Positions 9,701 to 17,700 of a DNA stretch of 22,094 nt are shown in pieces. Source of the DNA: Phaeoceros laevis (Eukaryota > Anthocerotophyta > Anthocerotopsida > Notothyladales); contig JBNGIQ010008935.1 in NCBI GenBank assembly GCA_049999765.1, forward strand, positions 1 to 22,094, given 5' to 3'. Positions within the stretch are counted from its first letter, which is position 1, and every line of letters starts with the position of its first letter. Made by a program: the position numbers and the translations under genes. A model generated the notes under the pieces. It ran no database searches and was not told the DNA's origin. It saw nothing but the letters and a program-made list of their open reading frames with translations.

Positions 9701-10502
9701 CGCTTTGCCGCTGGGAAAGCAGCTGCATGAAGAGATTGAGGAACAAGGATTTCAAAGTGATGTGGTGGTGGGCGCAGGACTGGTGAATATGTATGCAAAG
9801 TGTGGGAGCATGCTCGATTCACAGCGTGTATTTGATTCACTGCCTGAAAGAGGTATTGAGGCTTGGGGTGCACTGTTAGGTGGATATGCCCGCCAAGGAG
9901 ACAGTCAGGTTGTGTTTAGCTTGCTTGACAGGATGACACTGGATGGCATACAGCCTAATGGCATCACCTTTCTTAGTGTGCTGACTGTGTGCAGTCATGT
10001 GGGTATGGTGGACAAAGGCCGAAAGTACTTCGAGGCTATGAGGACAGATTATGGCATCAGTGCAACCATAGACCACTTCACATGCATGATGGATCTTCTG
10101 GGGCGTGCAGGTCATCTGAGCGAGGCGCTACAGATGGCCAAGACCATGCCTTTCCCTCCGAATGGTGCAGTATGGCTCACGCTGTTAAGTGCTTGCCTGA
10201 AGTGGAATAACGTTGAAATTGGGGAACAAGCTTTTGAGTTTGCACTGTGGCTGGACGGGAAAGACGCCGCAGCTTATGTGTTGATGTCTAATATTTATGC
10301 AAGAGCTGGCATGTGGGAGGAGGCAAAGGATATACAGGCTAGGAGAAAGAAATGTGGAGCATGGAAGAAGCCGGGCCAGTGCTGGTGGACTGACATGAGT
10401 GGATTGGTGCACACATTCGTCGCTGGTGGCAAGGAGCAGCTTGAGAGTGAAGGTATCTATGAAAGGCTAGAACAGCTAGTACCCAAAATGAAGGAGGGAT
10501 AG
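6720..10502 (+). CDS. PPR gene 2: giant PLS-class pentatricopeptide repeat protein, E1-E2-PG box, no DYW
   Basis: An intronless ORF of 1260 residues from the ATG at 6720, or 1226 from the ATG at 6822, which corresponds to the gene 1 start (EGMSP against EGMPP) and may be the true one. The N-terminal block EDPTKWWDKRRSRPTLQHPD matches gene 1. Like gene 1 it has about 30 PPR motifs: two diverged triplets, seven near-identical ones (about residues 303-1028), a final triplet (GIEAWGALLGGY), E1 (about 1149, AVWLTLLSACLKW), E2 (AAYVLMSNIYARAGMWEEA) and a PG box (KKPGQCWWTDM, about 1215). It ends PKMKEG at a TAG created where gene 3 reads TAT (Tyr), next to a 1-nt deletion; a DYW relic follows in another frame. 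Expected role, by family: organelle RNA recognition, with any deaminase supplied in trans. One unit has lost a residue (LTADS instead of LTPPDS). Confidence 0.9.
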   Translation: MFLWQDYALHSASAPSWNGKVWRAERSISCGQEGMSPHVSRNLFLEDPTKWWDKRRSRPTLQHPDFEHKGFKVSLWLNNWQNGAGLDLQLATLHAGMNETESVRTSGQGQGAFAAHLEVGMSTAPCEGGQISDTVNALNLLVQRGCHIPNDLFYRVLKRCVTQKDLVSGRSVHALTVKSGYEGDAFLATQLIGLYASNGMLEEAMRVFTGVMTPNAYNWATIMFAYARHGEADVAAEAIHLYRQMRDSSTVKPDDRIYSAVLKACATAGDLVSGKEVHAHILASPGKPDRFVQAGLVDMYAKCGNLEDARRVFDTLPERSVETWTAMIGGYTQQGMGQEALTLYSSMQQERRIPPNSVTYLCLLQACASVGVAALHEGKQLHVQIKERGLQEDVVLGGSLVNMYSKCGSLEDARQLFDRLPERSVVTWNAMIAGYTQKGMGQEALALYSTMQQEGLVPPTSVTYSCLLQACASLGVGALHEGKQLHADIKKGKLQQDVILGTSLVNMYAKCGSLEDARSVFEQLPDRTVVTWNTMLAGYAHQGMGQKAFSLYCTMQQEGLIPPDCVTYVCLFQACASVGLGALHKGKQLHAQVIGRGLQEDRVLAGSLVNMYAKCGSLKDARQLFDTLPEKNILTWNTMIAGYAQQGMAQEAFSLYSTMQQEGLIPPDSVTYACLLQACASVGEGALAEGKHLHAQIKERGLQEDAVLSSSLVNMYAKCGSLEDARRLFDIIPKRTDVAWTAMVAGYAQQGMGQEAIRLYSTIEHEGISPPDRATHICLLQACASVGIGALHVGKQLHAQMKEQGLQEEVALGGSLVNMYAKCGSLEDARQLFDRLPERNVVTWNAMLAAYAQQQMGREALSLYSCMQQEGLTPPDSVTYVCMLQACASIGVGALHVGKHLHAQIREEGLEVDTVLGSSLVNMYAKCGSLQDARGLFDKLSERNVVTWTSLIAGYAQQGMGEEALSLYTSMQQEGLTADSVTYVCLLQACAVVAALPLGKQLHEEIEEQGFQSDVVVGAGLVNMYAKCGSMLDSQRVFDSLPERGIEAWGALLGGYARQGDSQVVFSLLDRMTLDGIQPNGITFLSVLTVCSHVGMVDKGRKYFEAMRTDYGISATIDHFTCMMDLLGRAGHLSEALQMAKTMPFPPNGAVWLTLLSACLKWNNVEIGEQAFEFALWLDGKDAAAYVLMSNIYARAGMWEEAKDIQARRKKCGAWKKPGQCWWTDMSGLVHTFVAGGKEQLESEGIYERLEQLVPKMKEG
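7629..9803 (+). repeat. Array of seven ~312-bp PLS-triplet repeats inside gene 2
   Basis: S-motif landmarks (variants of ggtagcttagaggatgctcg) fall at 7629, 7941, 8253, 8565, 8877, 9189 and 9501, exactly 312 bp apart; the last unit is 303 bp, to 9804, because of one missing codon. Phase and number of units equal those of gene 1, so the array was already seven units long before genes 1 and 2 separated, or the two have been kept equal by exchange. Confidence 0.95.
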
Positions 10503-10504
10503 TG

Positions 10505-10594
10505 CCCCACCTTGATTTATCGTTCCAGGACGTATCTGATAAGGGAGCTGAGTTGTTTCGGCACTGTGGGAACTTGGCTACACCGTATAGGTAA
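10505..10594 (+). pseudogene. Relic of the N-terminal part of a DYW deaminase domain after gene 2
   Basis: Just after the gene 2 stop, a shifted frame reads PHLDLSFQDVSDKGAELF and then RHCGNLATPYR before a TAA at 10592-10594. This matches the linker and first helix of a DYW domain, where the - strand gene at the end of this window reads PHTKLVLKPLSEKEKEDVLC and GHAEKLALAFG. The zinc-binding His aligns, but the catalytic Glu of HxE has become Gly (HCG). Relative to gene 3 the junction shows TAGTG for TATTTG, a 1-nt loss plus stop. Downstream I see no CxxCH part. Confidence 0.7.
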
Positions 10595-10863
10595 CGGCAA
10601 GCATGGATGTCCCATCACCTAGTTTTATGGAACCACACCTATGCAGCGGTAAACACTACTTCCTGCTGCCATTGTTTTCACCGGAAAAGAGAAGAATATG
10701 AGTCGCACTGATATTAGAACCTGTCCTCGGTGCATTCTGGCTTTGAACCAGATTGATAACAACGATTTGTGATCAGCCAAGGCTATCGAGTGCTGATCGG
10801 CTTTCCTCCACCTTTACCGGAGGTATGTTTCATGCTCTCCAGTACTGTTTGTGCCTCCATTTC

Positions 10864-11145
10864 AGGTTCAATCTGCTTTTGAAGTAGTTCTCTCTTCTTC
10901 TGAGCAGTTGCCAGAGCTGGTGAGGAAGCATGTTTACTCTATAGAGCGAGAAGGTAAAAAAGTCAACCACTGGAGGCAGAGACAGGGGTCACATGCTGCT
11001 GATTGGCTTGGCTTTGGCCCAAAAACAGGCTTATCGAGATACAGTGTGTTTAAGGTACGATTGCTCATACTTGCAGATGTAGATGTATGTTATAGACAGG
11101 TCATTTGCTTGTGGTGGTAAAGTGTACATGCAGGGTGTTTGTGCA
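10864..11145 (+). repeat. 3'-flank module, copy after PPR gene 2
   Basis: Starts caggttcaatctgcttttga, nearly identical to caggttctatctgcttttga at 18619 after gene 3, followed by ccagagctggtgaggaagcatg (10911), which also appears after gene 1 (5822) and in altered form after gene 3 (18671). The later part (aaggtacgattgctcatacttgcag, cttgtggtgg) matches about 5967-6025 after gene 1. An ORF runs through it (10851-11120), but it is not conserved between the copies, so I read this as 3' UTR or flank. Confidence 0.65.
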
Positions 11146-11469
11146 GCAAGCCTTAGCAAGATGCATGTGTGTTATGTACTGAGATGGTTGTGCATAGCTA
11201 TTTTACGCGCGCTTTGCACAGCTCCCGCACTTAATTGCCGTTCTTGTAATAGGCATCCCAGCAGGGGGTCGGAAGACCTCGCTCGGATGCAACAAACACG
11301 CACACCCTCATTATACAGTATGGAATCTAGGTTCTCATGCTTTTCGTGTTCTAAACTTCTAGCTTGTGTATTGGAAGCATTGCTCCAGAACCGTATTTGG
11401 CCCTTTAAGGTTGGAGATTAGCTTGGATCTGCATCCCACATTGTCTGCGAGATCCTCCGTCTTGCGACG

Positions 11470-11935
11470 GCATCACCATCTTGGGGCAACCAGCTCGTGA
11501 AGATGATGCTCGAATTGATGGCCAACTGCCCAACGTTTAATCTATGTTTGTAACCAGCACAAAAAGTGCGGTCACACACCCTGACAACCAACCGGCTTGC
11601 GTTACGTTCCTGGGAGGAATGCCCCCCAAAAAGCTGCAGGAGTTCTTTGCGTATCCGACATATTGCCGGGACAACACACAACTCTGTGCAAGGAGTCCAA
11701 TGTCGTCCTTTGTAGCTACAGAGGCGGGTGGATACAAGGAAATTGCATCTCGATCGTGCTCAATCTTCCAAAGCGGAGACGGTTGGCGCAGCCAGCCAGA
11801 AAGAGCACGGCTTGGTGCCTCTAGCGAAACCGGGATTGACAATGTACCCATAATTGCGCACCTGTGAGGGATGGCAGAATTGAGCACCTCTGAGCGAGGG
11901 CGGAAGAAGGGTTTGTTTCCAGCATGTCCACGGGT
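11470..11935 (+). pseudogene. Orphan, rearranged 5' flank of a lost PPR unit
   Basis: Contains pieces of the flank found before genes 1 and 3 with no PPR repeats behind them. At 11470-11500 it reads gcatcaccatc and then cagctcgtga, as at 14680-14710. At about 11613 it reads gaggaatgcccccc, and the encoded MPPKKLQEFF resembles the gene 1 start MPPQELLEVL. At 11825-11935 it reads cgaaaccgggattgacaat, cataattgcgcacctgtgag, atggcagaattg and agaagggtttgtttc, matching 14534-14640 closely. The pieces are out of order relative to gene 3 (the 11825 part belongs before the 11470 part), so either two partial copies are joined or the unit was rearranged. Confidence 0.5.
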
Positions 11936-12660
11936 GGTCAAAAGCTGTGGTGCAGTCCAGCAGGTAGTATTCATAGCCAGGACCCTTAGCCGTACCCAAT
12001 TGGAACTCGCTTTTTGGAACTTCTATCCGCAACACTTCCCCAAGGTACTACAAGGTAAGCTTGGTAAAAGGTTGGAGCACCTTCAGGGTTGTTTCCTTCA
12101 ACCTGTGCATTTCCTGCCCTCCATGAATTATTTAAATCTAGCGCCATAGTTCATGGCAAGATGAGCCCAAACAACAGAAAGTGCAAGGTAGGTTGCACTG
12201 CATATCAAACTTGCGAAGTGACTTTATTGAGCGCTGGTTCCGAACATTCAACCTATCCTCGTGGCATAGTTCTGCCTTCAACACCGCTACATAAACTGTT
12301 AAGGAAAACGTTGTGGTTCATTAATGCCAAGTTGAAACCTCCTTCCTGAAGATGGAAGGTTGTGTTGTGGAAAGTCATACTACGCAGTTCCAACCTCAAT
12401 CGATGATCCACAACCTCAAAGAACCTGGTCTAGACACCATGCATGCTCCAAAAAATGTGTGCCCGCGCGGTGATCAGGAAAGCACGATTTCGGTTGAGTG
12501 TTGTTTGGGTGCTCTGCTTCAAGTCCAGTGCTTAAAACTTGAATCTGGCCTACTAACCAGAAACAATATGTACTAGAACTTTGTGTTGTTGCTCATTAGA
12601 CTAATTTCTAGCATCGTGAGCAACAAGAAGGTCACACCCTGCTAGACTACTAGACTAAGT
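11936..12660. other. Spacer without a supportable gene
   Basis: Only short open frames without recognisable domains. An inverted repeat (TTGTTGCTCA at 12586-12595, TGAGCAACAA at 12617-12626, 21-nt loop) is the only structure noted. Confidence 0.4.
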
Positions 12661-13378
12661 CTATTGCAATCGTAGTGCAATCGTTTGAAGGTCAACCAAA
12701 TCTAAGATGTACCCATTCCGAACCGTAGCTGACATGTTCACAATGGAACCATGGTATACATGACATGCCGGAAGCACAACTTGATACAAATTTTGGTTGG
12801 GACCATTACAAACCGGGTCGTTGCTACCCCTATATGCACCTCGTATAATTGCAACTCCCCAAGCTTGAAGAGATAACAAAGTCACATGATGGAGAGTGGC
12901 ATTACCATAAGAGATCACCTCTCGAGGGATGACATAATTTCCAGGGCCCAGCGGCAGCATATTGTTGCGGTCAAACAACATCGCTAGCAAAGCTCGCAAA
13001 CCGTTCCTCCGTACTCCCCACATCTTGATGCCCAACACTAATTGGATACTAATGTGGTTGTTCAGGTAATGTGTGGCGCACCTGCCAGAACATAGCACAT
13101 ATTGAGCACACCTTGGTCAAGATTAGCCATATACCCCTCACAACATCACACACAAGGAAAACTGACCCGGAGGAGTGGACGTACGCATCTGAACACACTC
13201 TGCAAACTTTCAGCATCACCAAGTTCAACGATGACAGTTGGTTGAGCTGTTCTTGGATTTCCTGGATTTCGGAGGTCCAGGGCTCTACTAAACAATCCGG
13301 TTGCCAAAAATTGTTGGCGCTCTCCAAGTCCTCATGGGTCGAGATTCTCAAGTTTGCATCATTGATGAAGATGCTCAT
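12661..13378 (-). other. Two adjoining unassigned reading frames on the - strand
   Basis: Two - strand frames overlap: 13378 to 13049 (109 residues, starting MSIFINDANLRISTHEDLES) and 13098 to 12661 (145 residues, with KMWGVRRNGLRALLAMLFDR and NNMLPLGPGNYVIPREVISY). Both are longer than most chance frames here and read like ordinary protein, and their order would suit one gene broken by a frameshift or small intron near 13050-13100. I do not recognise the family: there is no PPR motif, reverse transcriptase motif or zinc knuckle. It may be a fragment of an inserted gene or of no significance. Confidence 0.2.
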
Positions 13379-13400
13379 GATTTGAAGATGCTCATGATTT
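13367..13400 (+). repeat. Perfect 17-bp tandem duplication
   Basis: GAAGATGCTCATGATTT occurs at 13367-13383 and again at 13384-13400. Confidence 0.95.
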
Positions 13401-13520
13401 TCCCTATGGTGATCCCATGGGCAGCTCTAGCAAGGTCCACAGCAATTAGTGAGCCATCCAAGTACCTCACAATCACTTCATGCTTCCCCGCCATGAATCC
13501 CGCCATGAATCTTCATCTTC

Positions 13521-13592
13521 TAGCTCGGGCTAGGGAGACATTTCTTGCTAGGACGATAGCTCGGGCCAGGGAGACATTTCTTGCTAGGACGA
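13521..13592 (+). repeat. 36-bp tandem duplication
   Basis: Copies at 13521-13556 and 13557-13592 (starting tagctcgggc, ending ttgctaggacga) differ at one position (ctaggg against ccaggg). Confidence 0.95.
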
Positions 13593-13653
13593 TAGGCTCC
13601 ACTTCCACCTCGTCCTCCTCACCTCGAGCTTAGAGAATCGAGATGGCTCTGTC

Positions 13654-13675
13654 GATTGTGTCATGTGACACAATC
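13654..13675. repeat. Short inverted repeat
   Basis: GATTGTGTCA at 13654-13663 and its reverse complement TGACACAATC at 13666-13675, separated by 2 nt. Confidence 0.9.
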
Positions 13676-13695
13676 TTCCTCATTGCAACGAGGAC

Positions 13696-13738
13696 GGGAT
13701 TGCAATCCCCTTCTGTAGAGGATTGCAATCCCTTCTCT
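13696..13738. repeat. Palindrome with a tandem second copy
   Basis: GGGATTGCAATCCC (13696-13709) is a perfect 14-bp palindrome. The unit ggattgcaatccc followed by cttctgtaga/ttctctaga is repeated at 13720-13738. Confidence 0.85.
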
Positions 13739-13768
13739 AGAGGAGCTGTAGAACATGTTCGGTTTAGA

Positions 13769-13851
13769 TATTGATGGGCAACAATGGCTAGAACAAGTGT
13801 TCTCATGCGTTATTGATTGGCAACAAAGGCTAGAACAACGCATGAGAACAC
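13769..13851. repeat. 28-bp direct repeat interlaced with a 15-bp inverted repeat
   Basis: Direct copies at 13769-13796 and 13811-13838 (tattgat(g/t)ggcaacaa...) differ at two positions. GTGTTCTCATGCGTT (13797-13811) is exactly complementary to AACGCATGAGAACAC (13837-13851), so the second direct copy forms the loop of the hairpin. Confidence 0.9.
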
Positions 13852-13960
13852 TGGAGGCTAGCTGGATGAGGTGAGCTAGCTGGAGGAGGGTGAGCTCTTG
13901 AAGAGCTCAAGATGAGGTGAGAGCTGGAAGAGCTCAATACGGGTGACGCACGCGTTGTGT

Positions 13961-14033
13961 CGCTCAATCCGCACCCGTGAAGTACTTCCCTGCACGCGCT
14001 CAATCCGCACCCGTGGAAGTACTTCCCTGCACG
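13961..14033 (+). repeat. 36/37-bp tandem duplication
   Basis: Copies at 13961-13996 and 13997-14033 start cgctcaatccgcacccgtg and end acttccctgcacg; the second has one extra G. Confidence 0.95.
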
Positions 14034-14354
14034 CGCTGTAATACGTACTTCGTAGTAGTCCTAGTCCGAGTGTGTATGCGATGCCTCTAGGGACACTACT
14101 CTTCACTCCTCGGTTGCCTACGGTGGGGCCAGCCCAACAGGACGGACTTTGTCTCTACCCTTTCTGTCACCTGCACCGGCATCAGCTATACCGGCAACCC
14201 TCCCGTAAGGCCGTGGCCTTCGCCTTTGCCATCCACCTACGCACGCCTGCATCTCTAAACAAGCTAGTATGGCTTTGCGATCCACTTGCGCGCGGCAAGC
14301 TTAAGCAAGCTGCGATCCAGGTTACCCAAACAACGCTAGCCTTACGACGCAAGG
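14034..14354. other. Spacer without a supportable gene
   Basis: A 95-residue + strand frame (14072-14359) runs through here, but I recognise no domain in it. No RNA gene is visible. Confidence 0.4.
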
Positions 14355-14435
14355 CATAAAATCTGAAGGACATAAAATCTGAAGGGCCGTAGCGTGTGCT
14401 AAAAAAAGGGGTGAGAGCTAAAAAAAGGGGCAAGA
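14355..14435 (+). repeat. Two neighbouring short tandem duplications (16 and 19 bp)
   Basis: Cataaaatctgaagg(a/g) occurs at 14355-14370 and 14371-14386. Gctaaaaaaaggggtgaga at 14398-14416 is followed by gctaaaaaaaggggcaaga at 14417-14435. They continue the style of the repeats at 13367-14033, directly before the gene 3 5'-flank module. Confidence 0.9.
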
Positions 14436-14533
14436 AAAGGCGCCACAAGTAGCAGCTGTGCCCGATGTAGCTGGAGTGGTTGCCCTACTGCGAAGCCATT
14501 CAATGCCCTCCTGGAGGAAGAGCACAGATCTGG

Positions 14534-14712
14534 CGAAACCGGGATTGACAATATACCCATAATTGCGCACCTGTGAGTAATGGCAGAATTGCGGACCTGT
14601 GTGAGAGGGCGTAAGAAGGGTTTGTTTCTAGCATGTCCAAATTGTGTGCCGGATCCATTCTCTCTCACCGTCGTTACTGGCATCACCATCTCGAAAAAGT
14701 CGGCTCGTGAAT
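14534..14712 (+). repeat. 5'-flank module, copy before PPR gene 3
   Basis: Contains cgaaaccgggattgacaat, attgcgcacctgtgag, agcatgtccaaattgtgtgcc, ctggcatcaccatc (14680-14690) and cggctcgtga. It ends about 14 bp before the gene 3 ATG. It matches the module before gene 1 (1613-1776) and the orphan pieces at 11470-11935. Confidence 0.65.
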
Positions 14713-14725
14713 AGCATCCTTGATT

Positions 14726-17700
14726 ATGGGCGCTGCACTGGATTTCAAGCCGACCAGCGCGATATTGAGTAATAGTCTGTCACAAATCCCAGACCTGAGG
14801 CAGCGGATTCAAGGAATAGTACCTGAGACTGGTGGGTTTGGGGCCCTGAGCCACGCAGCAGAAATTGTGTATAATCGACATGAGCCTGCTTGGGTGGACT
14901 CACAGCTAGCCAAATTGGACGTTGGGCTGAAGAAGACTAAAGAAGCCCCGTCTGTATCCTCCTCAGATCAGGGGGGAAGGGCTTTCGAAGCACGTGAGGG
15001 GCATTTGGAGGTCGGAATGTGCAGAAAACTATGTGAGCAGGGACGAATTTCTGACGTTGTAGATGTGTTGAGCCTACTGGTGCAGCGAGGATGCCATGTA
15101 CCCAACAATCTCTTTTGTCGTATCCTTAAGAGGTGCATCACTCACAAGGACCTGGTTTCGGGCAGATGCATCCATGCTCTGATTGTCAAAATCGGGTATG
15201 AAGGAGACACATTCTTGGCCAACCAACTCATTGGTCTATACGCATCGCATGGGAGGTTGGAAGAAGCAATCCGGGTCTTTACCACAATTCCTACACCCGA
15301 CGCCCACAACTGGGCTACCATCATTTTCGCCTATTCTAGACGTGGAGAGGCTGCCGGGGCTGCAGAGGCTATTCGACTGTATCGTTACATGTGTGAGTCT
15401 TCTAACGTTAAGCCGGACAACCATATCTATTCAGCAGTTCTAAAAGCTTGTGCCACTTTGCGAGATTTAGTTGCTGGCAAGGAGGTCCATTCTCATATTC
15501 TTGCCAGTTCAAGGAACCCAGATAAGTTTGTTCAAGCTGGGCTGGTTAACATGTATGCAAAATGCGGTAGGTTACAGGATGCTCGCCGCGTTTTTGACGA
15601 GGTTCCTGAGAGGAATGCTGTAACATGGACCGCGATGATTGCAGGCTATGCTCAGCAGGGGATGGGTGAAGAAGCCCTTACTCTTTACAGCAGCATGCAA
15701 GAAGAGGGCCTTATTTCTCCGGATTCGGTTACATACGTATGCCTGCTGCAGGCATGTGCCAGTCTAGGTGAAGGAGCTCTTGATGAGGGAAAGCAGTTCC
15801 ACGCACAGATCAAAACACGAGGACTGCAAGTGGATGTGGTTCTAGCTGGCAGCTTGGTTAACATGTATGCGAAATGTGGTAGTTTAGAGGATGCTCGCCG
15901 GCTTTTCGAAACACTTCCAAAGAGGAATGCTGTAACATGGAACGCCATGATTGCAGGGTATGCACAGCAGGGAATGGGTCACGAAGCCCTCAGCATTTAC
16001 AGCAGTATGAGACAGGAAGGACTCATTGCTCCTGATCCTGTTACATATGCATGTTTGCTGCAGGCATGTGCAAGTGTAGGTGTAGAAGCTCTTCATCAGG
16101 GAAAGCAGCTGCATGCACAGATTAAAGAACAACAATTGCAAGAGGATGTGGTTCTAGGCGGGAGCTTGGTTAACATGTATGCAAAATGCGGTAGCCTAGA
16201 TGCTGCTCGGAAATTGTTTGATGAACTTCCTGAGAGGAATGTTGTAGCATGGACTGCAATGCTTGCAGGTTATGCCCAGCAGGGGATGGGGGAAGAAGCC
16301 CTTTGTCTTTACGGCAGTATGCAACAGGAAGGTCTCACGCCTCCCAATGCAATCACATATGCATGCCTCCTGCAGGCATGTGGCACTGTAGGTGTAGAAG
16401 CTCTTCCTGAGGGAAAGCAGCTACATGCCCAGATCAGAGAACGAGGACTGGAAGAGGACGTTGTTCTAGGCAGCAGCTTGGTTGACATGTATGCAAAGTG
16501 TGGTAGCTTAGATGATGCTCGCCAATTGTTCGACAGACTCCCAGAGCGGACTATTGAAGCATGCACCGCGATGATTGCAGGTTATGCACAGCAGGGGATG
16601 GGTAAGGAAGCCCTTGCTATTTACAGCAGTATGCAACATGAGGGCGTCACTGATCCCAATCCTGTTACATATTTATGCCTCCTTCAAGCATGTTCCAGTG
16701 TAGGTATAGGAGCTCTTCATGAGGGGAAGCAGCTACATGCACAGATCAAAGAACGAGGACTGCAAGAGGATGTGGCTCTAGGCGGCAGCTTGGTTAACAT
16801 GTATGCAAAGTGTGGTAGCTTACAGGATGCTCGGCAATTGTTCAACAGACTTCCAGAGAAGAATGTTGTAACATGGTCTGTGATGATTGCAGGGTATTCC
16901 GAGCAGGGGATGGGTGAGGAAGCCTTTAGTCTTTACAACATTATGCAACAAGAAGGTGTTACTCCTCCCAATTGTGTTACATATCTGTGCCTCCTAGATG
17001 CATGTGCCAGTGTAGGTAAAGGAGCTCTTCATGAAGGCAAGCAGCTGCATGCAAAGATCAAAGAACAAGGACTGGAAGAGGATGTGGTTCTAGGCAGCAG
17101 CTTGGTTAACATGTATGCCAAATGCGGTAGCTTAGAGAATGCTCGCCACCTGTTCGACAGGCTTCCACAAAGGAATGTTGTGACATGGACCGTGATGATT
17201 GCAGGTTATGTTGAGCAGGACATGGGTGAGGAAGCCCTTGGACTTTACAGCAGTATGCAACGGGAAGGCCTTACTGCTCCCGATTCTGTTACGTATGTAT
17301 GCCTCCTGAAGGCATGTGCAGTTGTAGCTGCTCTGTCACTGGGACAGCAGCTCCATGCAGAGATTCAGAATCGAGGAATGCGAGGTGATGTGGTTGTAGG
17401 ATCAGCACTAGTAAATATGTACGCGAAGTGTGGGAGCATGTTTGATTCACAGCGGGTTTTCGATTTACTGCCTGAAAGAAGGGTTGAGGCTTGGGGTGCA
17501 CTTATAGGTGGATATGCCCGCCACGGAGACAGTGAGGCTGTGTTTAACTTGCTTGATAGAATGACACTAGAAGGCATACAGCCGGATGGCATCACCTTTC
17601 TTAGTGTGCTGACAGTGTGCAGTCATATGGGTCTTGTGGATGAAGGGCGAAAGTACTATGAGGCGATGATGACAGATTATGGCATCACGACAACTGTCGA

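Noticed and set aside
10851-11120. 89-residue + strand ORF after gene 2 as a small gene or terminal exon
   Set aside because: The segment is conserved after genes 1 and 3 at the nucleotide level, but the reading frame is not, so it behaves as non-coding flank.
11537-11974. - strand ORFs at 11537-11974 and 14399-14689 with similar products, as a conserved gene pair
   Set aside because: The similarity follows from the duplicated 5'-flank DNA (11825-11935 and 14534-14640); the frames diverge outside that block and carry no known domain.
2939-17431. CRISPR-like or satellite array because of regular spacing
   Set aside because: The 312-bp repeats are in-frame PPR triplets inside long ORFs, without a constant repeat alternating with unique spacers.
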